From the NCBI GenBank assembly GCA_963969395.1, contig OZ017799.1, positions 1,366,501-1,430,500 on the forward strand: a DNA stretch of 64,000 nucleotides, written 5' to 3'. Within the stretch, counting starts at the first letter, position 1; each line of letters opens with the position of its first letter. Shown piece after piece: positions 23,452 to 34,488 of this stretch. The stretch is from Pseudoscleropodium purum. Lineage: Eukaryota > Streptophyta > Bryopsida > Hypnales > Brachytheciaceae. A program made the position numbers and the translations under genes. Under the pieces are notes generated by a model. It was not told where the DNA came from. It did no database searches and saw nothing but the letters and a program-made list of their open reading frames with translations.

Positions 23452-25311
23452 TTAATTTGGTGTGATCAATCCTTTGTGTTTTTGTGCTTTTGTACTTGAT
23501 TTGGGACTTGTTGGTCGCGTACTTGATAGGTCATTTAGCCCCCATTGTATTCCTTTAGTTCTTACACCAAAGTTGTATGTACACCATATATGTTTTGTTT
23601 TAGGAAGTGCTTTCGTTAATACATCCGCTACCATAAGTTCTGTTGAACAATAATTTATCTTGATCTCAAATTTTTCTACATGTTCTCTTATAAAGTGATG
23701 ACGTATTTCTATATGTTTTGTTCTTGCATGGTATTTGGGATTCTCAGTAAGTGCGATTGCACTTCTATTATCACAATTTATTGTTATTGGTGATGTTTGA
23801 GGTTCTTGTATATCACTAAGGAGACTTCTCAACCACAAAGCTTCTTTCACAGCTTCAGTGCATCCCAAGTATTTTGCTTCAGTGTTGCTTAGGGCCACAG
23901 TATTTTGTCGCTTACTGCTCCAAGAAATTGCTGTGCCATTAATTAAGAAAACATAGCCAGATGTAGATCTTCTTTTGTCATTTTCTTCAGTCCAATCTGA
24001 GTCAATATATCCAACTGGGCTAATTAAATGTTCACTATTTAACTTTCCATCATAAATCAAATAATAATCTAATGTACCTTGTAAGTATCTCATTATGCGT
24101 TTTACAATCGTCCAATGAGAGGGTCCTGGATTAGATAAAAATTGGGACACTACTCCCACTGCATAGGCTATATCGGGTCGTGTGCAAATCATTGCATACA
24201 TCAAACTACCAATTGCACTTTGATATGGTATTTCCTCCATTGCTTATTTTTCTTCTTCCGTTTTAGGACACATTTCATTTGTTAGCTTAAGTCCAGTGGC
24301 AAAAGGCGTATCAATGGGTTTACAATCTATCATATTGTATTTCTTTAAAACATTTTGTATATAATGTCTTTGGTTTAATTTAAGATCTTGCTTTGAAAAG
24401 TTTCTCTCAATTTGAATTCCTAATAGAGATTGGACCAGACCTTGGTCCGTCATCCCAAATTCATCACTTAATAATTTCTTATACTTTTGAATTAATTGTC
24501 TTTTCTCATTGCAAATTATTAAACAATCATCAATATAAATTGCAACAATCACTATGAGAGGTGGTTTTGAATAAATATAAACATTAGAATCGGTTGAACT
24601 TACATGAAACCCAATATCCAGGGTTGACACGACGTCCGGACGCGGACGTTGTGTCCGCAGTGTCCGCTGACATTCGCGTCTTGGCGGATGTAGAGTCCGC
24701 TTGTCCCCCGTCCGCTCGATTACGGCCATCCGATCGACGCGCGGACTGATCTAGTCTGCACGATCTGGGCGTCCGCCCTGTCCGTCCACCCCGCCTCGCC
24801 CGTCCGCTTTCCGACGGCGGTCGGGACGCTGCGTTCGTGCGTCCGGACGTCCGGACGTCTGGAAAATGGACGCTATTTTGGGGCGGACGTTGACATTCGT
24901 CAACCTTGCCAATATCTTTCATGTAATTTCTAATTTGTTGATACCAATATCTTGCCGATTGTTTAAGTCTGTAAATTGTTTTATTTAATTTACAAACTAA
25001 ATGTTCAAACCCTTTCCTAGCAAATCCAGGAGGTTGCATCATATATATGTCTTCATTTAAAACACCATTTAAGAATGCCGTTTTAACATCCATTAAATGT
25101 ACTTCATATCCTTTCTCTGCTGCAATAGTAAGCAAAGTTCGAAGAGAAGTAATTTTTACAACCGGAGAAAATGTTTCATGAAAATCAAGTCCAGGCATTT
25201 GGGAAAACCCCTTTGCCACTAGCCTTGCTTTTCGTCTGTCAACTACACCATCAGCTTTTAATTTCAATTTAAAAATCCATTTACATCCAATGGGTTTTCT
25301 ATTTTTGACCT
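23452..25311 (-). pseudogene. Copia element B RT-RNase H, interrupted by a hAT MITE
   Basis: From about 25,311 the minus strand encodes RKPIGCKWIFKLK, then KARLVAKGFSQMPGLDFHET, LMDVKTAFLNGVLNEDIYM and LKQSARYWYQQI. After the MITE at 24,619-24,908 it continues with IVAIYIDDCLIICNE (catalytic YIDD), and after a single in-frame stop at 24,241-24,243 with YQSAIGSLMYAMICTRPDIA and the RNase H block YIDSDWTEENDKRRSTSGY. It ends near MVADVLTKALPKTKH. Gag, protease and integrase are absent, so this is a 3' end only. The lineage differs from element A in sequence but shares its polypurine and LTR start. Confidence 0.88.
24619..24908 (+). mobile_element. CG-rich hAT MITE, 290 bp, inside copia RT
   Basis: Ends CAGGGTTGACACGACG and GACATTCGTCAACCTTG, with perfect 8 bp flanking duplications CCAATATC (24,611-24,618 and 24,909-24,916). 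It splits the RT of copia element B, so it is younger than that element. It is closely similar over its whole length to the 274 bp copy at 39,918. Confidence 0.94.
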
Positions 25312-26667
25312 TCTATCTTTTTAGTTTCAAACTTTGTAAGGGTGGAGTGAATCGTATTCACCTCTTCTTAAAGATGGACTAAGTGTGGAAGATCTTGAAG
25401 CTGTTTGGTTTTAGACTCCAATTGGGTGCTCAATTTTCCTTCTTTTTTTTAAAAATTGTGGATGTGATCAATACAAAAGCTTTTATAGCGGTGAGCAACT
25501 TTTTAAAGTTTGGTGAAGAAGGATACTTCTCTTGGGTTGGACTCCCATGTAAAACATATAATATGTTCAGCTTTATCAAAGTAAAGAGACAACATAATCC
25601 AATGACTAGGTCTAGATGAAGGTTTGGTCAATTCTATTACTAAAGATATTGGACAATGATTTGACTTTGAGTGATCACCTTTAATACGATACTCTAAAAT
25701 TTTTCTTTCACTAGTAGCTATATAAGGAAGAACGTAGCATCTGTCAAGCTGTGCCATAATACAAGAATTATTACTATGGGCATTATCCCCAAGAGTATAA
25801 AAGGCTAGGGGAAGTAAGGGGATATTTTACAACTTGAATTGAGTCTTTAAAACTATTGAATAATAGCCTCTTTTGAGCTGGAAGCGTATGACTGCACGTA
25901 TTAGACTTGTCACTTCGACATTCTACCATATTAAAGTCTCCTAACATGATCCATCCACAAGTTTTGGTAAGTTCCCTAGCCAAAATTTCCCATACAATTC
26001 GTTGTGGATAAAGGTCGTATGGGGCATAAATATTGATAAATCCTAAGTCACCACCGGGAATATTGAACATAATAAATCAATGTACTCTTCTTCCAAAGAG
26101 AGAGCCAGATATAGAAATAAGTTTTGCCCACCTTGGTGCTATAAGAGAAGCAACAACACCCTTGTCAACTTGTGCTCCATCCAATGAATACGTATCCGGG
26201 TTTTGTATCAGTGCAAAAAACGTATGCACGCCACCATAGAATTCTACCTAGGCTTAAAGCCCCTAGACCTTGAAGTTTATGATCTTGCAAGAACAAAAGG
26301 TTCACTAGGTTCTTCTAAAGATAATGATGACGGTTTTCAATAGCTCCAATATCATTAAGACCTCTAATAATTTGAGACATGATTTTGAGAATCATAAGCT
26401 ATGAAGATTGAGAGTATGCTTAGCACTCTCTTTGTGGTCAAATGGGCAGTGTCTTTGATATCCCTATAAATTTAGTATAGGATCAATGGTGACCAATTGT
26501 ATACGTATTTGAGGAGGTTGAGATGGATTGCCACTTTGTTTCCTAGTGGATGCCTTAGCACTACAAAGAAAAACTTCTCCTAAAGTTGGAGCCTCTAGTG
26601 ATGAGTGGTCAATGTCCAACCATTGGGAAGAAATCTCGTGATATGATTGAAAACATGAATTGCCAAG
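25312..26667 (-). pseudogene. LINE ORF2 endonuclease and end of ORF1
   Basis: From about 26,400 downward the minus strand shows the start of an L1 endonuclease (SQIIRGLND), then LQDHKLQG-like sequence, VDKGVVASLIAPRW, LGFINIYAP and the diagnostic LGDFNMVE (about 25,930). It continues with LDRCYVLPYI, GDHSKSNHCPISLVIEL and a coiled connector. This apurinic-type endonuclease would nick the target DNA for priming. The part from 26,667 to about 26,400 is the tail of ORF1 and the ORF1-ORF2 gap. Stops and frameshifts occur; the copy is broken on both sides by insertions. Confidence 0.8.
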
Positions 26668-26812
26668 CAGGGTTGACGAATCTCTATGTCCGCCCCAAAA
26701 TAGCGTCCGTTTTCCAGACGTCCGGACGTCCGGACGCTAGCGGACGCAGCGTCCTTCCCGCCGTCGGAAGGCGGACGCGCGGGGTGGGGCGGACGGGCGG
26801 GGCGGCTTAGAA
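26668..26812. promoter_or_regulatory. Left CG-rich terminal block of the hAT element
   Basis: After the terminal CAGGGTTGACGAATC come repeated GTCCG and GGACG words such as ACGTCCGGACGTCCGGACGC and GCGGACGGGCGGGGCGG. In hAT elements short subterminal repeats are the usual transposase binding sites; that role is inferred here. The block is shorter than its counterpart at the other end. Confidence 0.75.
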
Positions 26813-27117
26813 AACCCATTTTGGGTTTTTTGTTTTGATTGTTTTCACCAATGAGAGATTGAGAGTGAAGTCATTTTGATTTTGATTTTTCTTATATTGC
26901 AATTGCGATTCAATAGAGTTGTATATCACTATTTATGTAAAAGCTAAAATATGAAATATATTTTTAATTCTTTTTGTTGAATTTCATTTTGATTTAGAAA
27001 CAAAATCACTTTAAAATCCAGCGAGATGTATATCATCAATAAACAAACAATTTTATAATAAAATGATTGAAGAAACCATTGTCATTTGTCAACATGAACT
27101 CCATATATCATAAGCAA

Positions 27118-28011
27118 CTAAACAATCAAACATCTAAATTCACATCTCCACAATTCCTGTGGACGCCAATCCACATCTCCTCTAACCTCAGCCCCACTAC
27201 TCTCTCCTGCAGCTCTCCGTTCAAAATCTTCATTATCGGAGTCATCTTCATTGTCGGAGTCATCTTCATTGTTGGAATCAAGTATCATTGTCTCCTTCAA
27301 GTCTTCTCTCGAAGTAGGTTTACTCCCTTCTTTCGAATTTAATTTTTCTTTTTTTACTTTGACAGAACGATTAAAGGATTTTTGAATAGGAACCTTTCTT
27401 TTCTTTCTATTTGACAAAGTAACAACATTTTCATCAAGAGGGGTCCTATTCTTCACTGGAGAGATAGCAAAAGGTTGCATTTCTCTTTTCGCTTTCACGT
27501 TACTCGATTCTTGAACCATCAATCTCGATGTAGAGTCGACATGTCCATGAACGGTTATCTCCACTTTGGCTTTCTTTTGAAGTAATAGAGTGCCGTTTGT
27601 TGATTTGATGGGTTCTTGCGCCATTCCTTTTGCTAAAATGCGAGCACGCAAAGATGCCAATGGCATCCGATCACTATTCGTATCACTTAGGCTTGTAGGT
27701 AATGACACTACTTTCCGTAGATTACCGCTTGTAGAAATTTCTTTGGAAATGTTCATTAGGCGTTTTCCATATCCAAAGCTCTGAGAATCATTCAATCGTG
27801 TGCTAACAAACTTCAATGGTATTGGTGGAAGAGCACTAGATCTCGGTACTTCAAAAATTGACTTCATTGGCTCCTTTCCTTTATCACTCTTCATAATTGC
27901 CGAATTTGTGACTGCCATCCCAAGTGAATCATTATTTTTTTGTACCGCAATATTTGGTTCTCCCTCATCACCACTATTGTTGCCCACATCTTTTGGAACG
28001 TCCACCTCCAT
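27118..28011 (-). CDS. Acidic/basic nuclear-type protein downstream of transposase, unknown
   Basis: This 297-residue frame begins 28 bases after the transposase stop, in another frame. It is hydrophilic, with basic patches (KRKVPIQKSFNRSVKVKKEK, suggesting nuclear localisation) and a C-terminal acidic repeat of NEDDSDNED type. The upstream tail of the transposase frame has the same acidic style, so both may be one protein. The transposase stop lies within GTGTAAGG, which could be a splice donor, and removal of a short intron could join or swap the tails. A frameshift mutation would give the same picture. I recognise no domain, and an independent start at 28,011 is only the first ATG. Confidence 0.45.
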   Translation of the reverse strand: MEVDVPKDVGNNSGDEGEPNIAVQKNNDSLGMAVTNSAIMKSDKGKEPMKSIFEVPRSSALPPIPLKFVSTRLNDSQSFGYGKRLMNISKEISTSGNLRKVVSLPTSLSDTNSDRMPLASLRARILAKGMAQEPIKSTNGTLLLQKKAKVEITVHGHVDSTSRLMVQESSNVKAKREMQPFAISPVKNRTPLDENVVTLSNRKKRKVPIQKSFNRSVKVKKEKLNSKEGSKPTSREDLKETMILDSNNEDDSDNEDDSDNEDFERRAAGESSGAEVRGDVDWRPQELWRCEFRCLIV

Positions 28012-28038
28012 GACCGCATCTTCTCTTTTGTCGTTTCC

Positions 28039-30615
28039 TTACACTACATTTAATGCCACAGATGGAGATTGAGAAATTAAAACTTCTTCATTTCTCCCAT
28101 CATCACAAATAGCATTCTCATTGATTTTCACCTCTTTGGCAATAGCGTTTGCCTTTTCCGATAGAATGTTTTCGCTATTCAAGAATCCCATTCCATTGCA
28201 ATATGCAACTAAAGAAGGTAGATTCTCCTCTCCCCCTACATTGTCCTTGTCTTCACAAAATGTATATGCATCATTTGCATTGTCGGGAACGACATCCTTG
28301 CGGTTTAGATGATAATCATGCGTATCATTCACCAAATCGGGAAAGTCTTGCATAATGTCTTCATCTCCCCATGCTGTCGCACGATTGAAGTCATCTCCGC
28401 CATCTACAGCTGAAAGGGCCCTTTCCAAATCCTCGTCATCATCGTCATCATCGTCTTCTAACGTCGGCCTATCTAAATCCTTTGATTCCATCGGATTCAC
28501 ATTATCATTATACCATTTTTTTTCATCTTTTTCCTTCGATGCGTTTAATACTTTGGAATTGGTATACACGTACACCAAATCCGCTGCTCTCTCCGGCTTC
28601 AATTTATTTCGAGATTTGTTGTGAACAAAAGAATAGTTGCTCCAATTTCGTTCACATGAAGATGATGACACCGGTTGAGCCAATATCCTCTTCGCTAATG
28701 GAGCTATAAACTTGCCACATGCACCTTCAAAATCCCACCAAGCATGTGCGGACAACATTTGATCTCCCGGATTCAACATATTGTGGAATGGAGGTTCCTT
28801 GTGTCGAAAAGCTACAAATTCCTTCACCACTGCTGCATATTCATCCGGTTTACATATTCTCTCCAAAACTTTTTTACATCCTAACATTGCATCTGCGTCA
28901 TCCGCTAGCTCTTTGTCATGAAGAAGGTATGGATTCAAAAGAGCTGCGGCTGATTGGAGATTGTTGTCCACCATTCTTCTTCGGGCATAAAAAGACTGTA
29001 CCAATGGAATTGCAAGTTCTTCTAGCAAACAAAATGGTGGACTTTGTAATCCGTTCACGTGCTTCTCTAATTTCCTCATGATATGCAACACCTTCCCCAT
29101 GCATGGTGATTTTGAATCCAAATCGCGGAGTGCACATATGATTGGTTCAACCATCTCCACATAATTGATGGACCGATTCCAAAAATGGTCATCAAGAACA
29201 ATTTTCTTCACCGCTAAGGCCAAATCTTTTGGTTGGACTTTAGCTCCATGTTTCTTCTTGAGAGTATGTACATACTCAACCCATTGCGGATCTACCATCG
29301 TTTGTTCCAATGCTCCTCTTAATTTTGTCAAACGCTCCATCATGATAAATTTAGAGGCGAACCTTGTATCCCCAGGCATCAAGAGACCAAGATTTGGCAA
29401 ATACTTTCGCAATAAAGCTAGTGGCATATGTCTCTTCTTGATAAATTTAGCTACAAGAACTCCTTTATCCAATTTGGAAGCAATCCATTTCTGTGCAGCC
29501 CAATCCTTCAACAACAAATTCAATGCATGTACCACGCACCCTTGGTAAAAAATATGAGGATATTTTGCAGATATTACATCCCATGCGGATGGATTCACGG
29601 GAGCATTATCCGTAGTTATTAACACGACGTTCTTAGACCCCACTTGTTCAATGAACTTTTCCAATACAGCTGCCAAGTACTCCGCATTTTTTTCACAACC
29701 ACTTGTATCCACAAATCCAAGAAATTCTTCACCTGCGGATGATACAAGCATGGCATTGATGAGAGGTTGATTAGTCACTGAGCTCCATCCATCAATGGAC
29801 AATGTTGCTCCAAATTTTCGAATGCTATCTTCGGTCCGTGCATTCAATTGTGTTTGAATGTTGGTCTTCGCCTCATTCAACAATTTGTACCGAAGGTCAT
29901 GGTATGAGGGAGGAATGTATGGCCTACCAAACGTAGCCGTTTTCTTCACTGCTTCTTTAAAAGCTGGATTTTGAGCCACGGAAAATGGTATGTTCGCTGA
30001 ATAAAAAAAATTTGCCCACACTGAATGTAATTTGCGTCTATGACTTTCTTCAAACCTATTCACTAAGCTGCCTTGCCTCTGAGGCCTAGAACTTGATGCC
30101 CTCGGGGTTTCACGTTCACCAGAAGCTTCCGTACTCAAAGTCATTTCAGTTGTGGCACATACCATTGATACCAATTCTTTGGACGCTGGACAAGAGTCTT
30201 CGTAGTCAGAATGCGACACAATCTTTCCGCCCGAAAACTCTTGAACATCTGAAGGGCCAAGGTTGCCATCCACATTGTCCATTACAACGCGTTTTGGAAA
30301 AACTCCTTCGCAATGCCAAAATAAATCTCGAACTGCAATTGATAATCGTGGACAAAGGCTCACCCCTTTATCACGTACACCTTCAGGCCCAGAATAGCCT
30401 AAGTGGCTGAACATACGACTGAGCTTCTTTGACATGCTCGCTTTGCAAAGCCTACATTTTACTTTACCACCCTCTTGCATACTAAACCAAGGAGAAAAAT
30501 CCCCCGTCGGTTTGGCCACCATATTGACAAGTGTATGTTTTACCTCAATTTCAAAAGAAACCAATAAAATGTTTTCAATTTGAAACCCACAACGTGACAA
30601 TGTATACAATATCAA
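28039..30615 (-). CDS. hAT transposase (BED finger, DUF659, hAT dimerisation)
   Basis: The 858-residue frame is intact. It would cut and rejoin the element ends in the nucleus. The second methionine, residue 32 (30,522), has a better start context (AATATGG) and sits right before the zinc finger, so the true protein may be 827 residues. A BED-like finger has C54, C57, H71 and a later Cys/His. A DUF659 core runs from about 200 to 370 with the first catalytic Asp in SIDGWSS (D275), the second in TTDNAP (D336) and the hAT CxxH motif GCVVHALN (C360, H363). The C-terminal part has HAWWDFEG (625-630) and catalytic Glu in SSCERNWS (E655) with the dimerisation region. An acidic Asp run follows at about 715. 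All three catalytic positions are present, so activity is possible. Confidence 0.92.
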   Translation of the reverse strand: MILYTLSRCGFQIENILLVSFEIEVKHTLVNMVAKPTGDFSPWFSMQEGGKVKCRLCKASMSKKLSRMFSHLGYSGPEGVRDKGVSLCPRLSIAVRDLFWHCEGVFPKRVVMDNVDGNLGPSDVQEFSGGKIVSHSDYEDSCPASKELVSMVCATTEMTLSTEASGERETPRASSSRPQRQGSLVNRFEESHRRKLHSVWANFFYSANIPFSVAQNPAFKEAVKKTATFGRPYIPPSYHDLRYKLLNEAKTNIQTQLNARTEDSIRKFGATLSIDGWSSVTNQPLINAMLVSSAGEEFLGFVDTSGCEKNAEYLAAVLEKFIEQVGSKNVVLITTDNAPVNPSAWDVISAKYPHIFYQGCVVHALNLLLKDWAAQKWIASKLDKGVLVAKFIKKRHMPLALLRKYLPNLGLLMPGDTRFASKFIMMERLTKLRGALEQTMVDPQWVEYVHTLKKKHGAKVQPKDLALAVKKIVLDDHFWNRSINYVEMVEPIICALRDLDSKSPCMGKVLHIMRKLEKHVNGLQSPPFCLLEELAIPLVQSFYARRRMVDNNLQSAAALLNPYLLHDKELADDADAMLGCKKVLERICKPDEYAAVVKEFVAFRHKEPPFHNMLNPGDQMLSAHAWWDFEGACGKFIAPLAKRILAQPVSSSSCERNWSNYSFVHNKSRNKLKPERAADLVYVYTNSKVLNASKEKDEKKWYNDNVNPMESKDLDRPTLEDDDDDDDEDLERALSAVDGGDDFNRATAWGDEDIMQDFPDLVNDTHDYHLNRKDVVPDNANDAYTFCEDKDNVGGEENLPSLVAYCNGMGFLNSENILSEKANAIAKEVKINENAICDDGRNEEVLISQSPSVALNVV

Positions 30616-30770
30616 TGAAATTAGTCACACAAAGCTTTGAAAATCAAAGCCCCCCCGTCCACCGAACTATGCAATACCAAGCAAGAGACTCAATAAATTG
30701 AAGCTCATAGCCCTTGGAAATCTTAGCGTTCGGTTTTTCGAGAGTGAATACGAAAGCTTCTCTTCTAACA

Positions 30771-31012
30771 TTTATAGTCCCCTCCAGAAAATTAAAGGTT
30801 CATTTTTAGGGTTTCCATTCAAAAACAAGAAATGGCCCGGACGGGGCTGAAGCGGACGGGCGGACAGGGGGCGGGCAGACGGGGCGGTCTGGCGGACAGG
30901 CGGTCGGACGGGACTGTCCGCATTGTCCGCCTTTCGACGCCATCCGCGCTTTGGACACGCCAACCGCCCCACTTAAACACTAACCGCCGACGGTGTCCGC
31001 CCAGCTGTCCAT
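30771..31012 (-). promoter_or_regulatory. Probable transposase promoter with CG-rich block
   Basis: On the minus strand a CG-rich block (31,012-30,834) of GTCCGCC and CGGACGG words is followed by TATAAATG (30,776-30,769), about 155 bases before the first ATG. The block uses the same words as the element ends. Binding there by the transposase would allow self-regulation, as known for some hAT elements; this is inference. Further upstream, 31,135-31,169, are several AAACCCTA telo-box words, which are common in plant promoters. Confidence 0.55.
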
Positions 31013-32911
31013 TGAAGCATCCTAAGAGGTCGATATTACTCAAAAAGAGCGGTAACATTTCCAAAAAAAACAGCCTAATAATCACTGCTAAATGAAGATC
31101 AATGTAATTGATTTATCATTTTAAAAAAAAATGTAAACCCTAAACCCTATACCCTAATTACCCTAAACCTTTTCTTTTCTCCCCTAAATTGTTTTACAAA
31201 TGAGGGGAATGTGGTTAAGTTGAATATGTTTGGATTATTTACTCATATTATCCTTCTAAATAGGTTTTGAGAAGATCTGAAGATGGTGGGGATTTTTCTA
31301 AAGTTCATTAGGAAATCAAATGTTTTGCAGAAATAATCAATTCCTTTTTCATCATAAGCAAATGAAATTTTTAAAAAAGGCCCCAATACATAATTAGAAT
31401 AACAGTTTAATGGATTTCAACCTCATGATATTTAATGAAAGGTTGTGTTTTCTAATTAGAAGTGCATCACGATCTTCAAATGAACATCGAGTCTTTCATA
31501 TTTTTTAATGAAATTTTGATTAGATTTGAAAACAAAGAAAAAGAATCAATGTTTTAACTTTCAAATCATATATGGCTATATTTTTCCTTAAAAACATAGA
31601 AAAATTCGTTACTTGAGTTGATTGAGTAGAATACATTATACACTTATACATGTGCTATATTTATTTTGAAGGGTAATTCCAATATTCTTATTTCAGATGT
31701 TTTTAAATATTAATTTAAAAAAAAGAGGGTTCATTGTTTAAAGATCTAAAAAATTGACAAACATAATTTCTATTATAAATAGGAATTGAATTCGGAATTC
31801 GAATTTTGAAATGATTCAAATGAACAAGATATTGATTATAAAATATTTCTTTGTTTGAGTTTTCAAAATGAATTCACGAAACAATTGCAAACTTTTGAAT
31901 TTAGGTATATGATATTGTTTTCGGTTTGTACTTTGTAGAGTATAATACTTCAATTTTAATCCTAAATAAATGAAAAAATTCCACATGAATGAAATGTTTC
32001 TATGTATTGCACAAAGATTTCTACCAATTACTATGATAATTAAATACATTGTTACATTTCATAAAATATTCTACATAGAAAGAAAAAATCATTTCAATTT
32101 TCAATCATGATAAACGATGTCTTCTACTCTTTTTGTTATATGTTCATTTTGTATAACGTGTACATTGTACAATCTTTGAGAACAGGGTAGTTCATTTTTG
32201 ACTCTCATTGAAATAGAAAATATATTTGTGTTTGGATTTTGAAATCATTATCACATTATGTATTATACGGTCTTGCAAGAATGCATCTTGCTCTTTCCTT
32301 TGAATCCTTTTGATATATTTTTTTTTTCCTTTGCTTTCTCGTAGGGCTCTTGTTCTCTTGTTCTCTTCATTTGACCAGCCTATTTGGCTTCGCTCTTAGT
32401 TTTTATTTTTTTAATGCAATGGTTTATGCATATGTTATAAAAAATATATATGATTTATTTAAAATTAATATATTGATGAACAAACGCATAAAGGCATTGA
32501 ATCCTTTCACATTTAAAGTTATAAATCTATCATAAATCACTCTTGCAAATTTGAATGATTGAATCGAAAATTTGAAAATGTAATTACAAGAGCTTTCAAT
32601 TCAATCAATTGCATAAATCATAAATGTTGAAATGCAACTAGTATGAGTTTAGCATCTATGAAGATTAATTCATGCCATCTACATGCAATTTTCCAATTTA
32701 ATAAAATGCAATTGAGTACTTCAATTTCTTTCCCTTCAATTCTTCAAGTAACATTCACTTCATATCTTTCTCTATTTGTTTATTTAATTTTTGGGAACAA
32801 ATGGAAAAACCATCTTTGTCTAAATTTGAACATGCACTCTTATTTGATTAATGAAGAATAGATCTATGAAATATATAATCATTGATTTGTTCATGTTGAT
32901 TTATCTAATAT

Positions 32912-32937
32912 ATTTTATATATGTATATATGTATATA

Positions 32938-33000
<63 letters not shown>
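32912..33000. repeat. AT dinucleotide microsatellite
   Basis: About 90 bases of (TA)n with a few interruptions at the left side (TATGTATATATG). It lies in the spacer of the hAT element. Confidence 0.95.
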
Positions 33001-33002
<2 letters not shown>

Positions 33003-33214
33003 TTAAAGGAGTATGGAAGACAAGATTGACAGATTGTGTTCAAATGTTGTTGATTTTGAAATGATTTAGTACTATATCATTTATAAGAATATTATAATAG
33101 TATTATGTTATAATATTCCTAAAACAATTGCAACAAATATTAAAATACATGCTAAGTTAGGTTTGTTAGCCTACCAATTGTTCATTAATAGACATAATTG
33201 AATAGCCCCCTTAA

Positions 33215-33750
33215 ATGAAATACTCAATATCTAATATCTTACAATCCAAATGGTGGATTTGTCTAAAATTTTTTCCACATCTTTTCCAACTAATTTACTA
33301 CAAGATCCTACGGTTACATATGCCCAAAAGTATTTTTCTTCCAAGACTTGGTATTTGCACTACTACTGGCAGTTTTGAAGTGTTTTAGTGAAAAGAACTT
33401 TAGGGGCTAAACATCTATACCATTAGATTTTGAAAAAAGAACAATTTGCTTCATTGGGGATAACTATAAGTCCATGCTCTTTTTCGATAGCCAAAACACA
33501 CTTGCAAGGACTTGGACATTTAGCGGTTTATTAAGTGATTAGACGTCAACTAATTCAATTTAATAGTAGAATTTTTATTCAACTACCTTCTTACAATTGC
33601 TTTATACACAATGCAACGTGAATATTTGGGTACATATATTAAATGTCGCAATCCTTTCGTGAATTTTTGCACATTTTAGCTCATATCTTTGTACAAAAAT
33701 ATCATTTATCAAGAATTCATAAATTTGGTCATAAAGGAAGGCTACCTTTT
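33215..33750 (-). repeat. Fragments of R1 and R2 repeats inside the hAT element
   Basis: The stretch 33,240-33,410 is the reverse complement of an R1 start: it ends CTTTAGGGGCTAA, preceded by CACTAAAACACTTC in reverse and the ACAAGATCCTA block. Directly after it, 33,425-33,540 repeats the R2 phrase TTTGCTTCATTG-GGATAACTATAAG. The stretch 33,640-33,750 matches, in reverse, the R2 neighbourhood at 3,540-3,640. It is a composite of broken repeats. Confidence 0.55.
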
Positions 33751-33859
33751 TTAATTTCAAATTTTACATTGAATGAATGAAAAGTTAGTTGAACTATACA
33801 GTGCCATGAAGACCTCTGTTTATCGTGCAAAATATGGGTTTAGGGTCGCTTTAGGATCA

Positions 33860-34310
33860 AACCGCCCCGTCCGCCCCATCCGCCCAGACCCTTGTCCGCC
33901 CAGACCCCGTCCGCCCTCATACCCGTCCGTCCCATCCACCCAAACCCCCGTCCGCCCAGACCCCGTCCGTCCCATCCACCCAAACCCCCGTCCGCCCAGA
34001 CCCCGTCCGTCCCATCCGCCCAGACCCCCGTCCGCCTAGACCCCGTCCGCCCCGATACCCGTCCGCCCCGTTACGGCGATGCGTCCGCCCCCCCGGACCG
34101 TCCGATCGGGCGGACGCCAGATTTGTCCGCCCGTGGCCGTCCGATCAAGCGGACGGGGCTCTAGGGTTTCGGGGAGGCGGACGGCCGATCCGTCCGCCAC
34201 CCCCGGCCCGTCCGATCGGGCGGACGGTTTAAGGCCGTCCGTTGGGGTAGACGGGCCGTCCGCCCTTATAAAAGGGGCGGACGGGCCGTCCGCATTGTCA
34301 CTTTTGCTTT
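33860..34310 (+). promoter_or_regulatory. CG-rich promoter block of the kinase-like gene, with 40 bp tandem repeat
   Basis: A 450-base block of GTCCGCC words. Two exact or nearly exact 40-base units start at 33,924 and 33,964 (CGTCCGTCCCATCCACCC and so on) and a third, shorter unit at 34,004. The block ends in TATAAAAG (34,267-34,274), placed as a core promoter for transcription starting near 34,300, with the gene's ATG at 34,489. Later words such as CCGTCCGATCGGGCGGACG are palindromic and also occur in the terminal blocks. Confidence 0.6.
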
Positions 34311-34488
34311 GCCCCTTGTGAATGCAAGGTGGAGCGGAGAGCTTGGTGGTTCATCCTCCATTGGCTCCTTTCCGAGGCAAGGCAAGAGTGGTTTATTGAG
34401 GCCTCCTTGTTGCTAATTTTTTGGACACTTGCGCGTGAATTCAATTTCAAATTAAAAAATTTGATCTATATCAATTTCATTTGTCACG

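Larger units (their letters stand above)
16313..25311. mobile_element. Rearranged Ty1-copia cluster inserted in the LINE
   Basis: At least two copia lineages fill the gap between LINE endonuclease and reverse transcriptase. Element A (minus strand) has gag, protease and integrase at 19,597-17,417 and broken RT-RNase H at 17,344-16,455. An extra RT-RNase H copy in the opposite orientation lies at 19,949-21,067, followed by LTR pieces, an inverted repeat and probably captured sequence up to 22,802. Element B (minus strand) is an RT-RNase H end at 25,311-23,452 with a tiny LTR remnant. Both have the polypurine tract GTGGGAG before a TGTTAGA LTR start and the primer site TGGTATCAGAGC. Two hAT MITEs inserted later. 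No clear target duplication of the whole cluster is visible. Confidence 0.75.
31013..33859. other. AT-rich spacer between the divergent hAT genes
   Basis: No coding frame beyond chance length. It contains telo-box words near 31,135, an AT microsatellite at 32,912-33,000 and fragments of the R1 and R2 repeats at 33,215-33,750. These fragments suggest that part of the spacer was acquired by insertion into the element. Confidence 0.6.
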
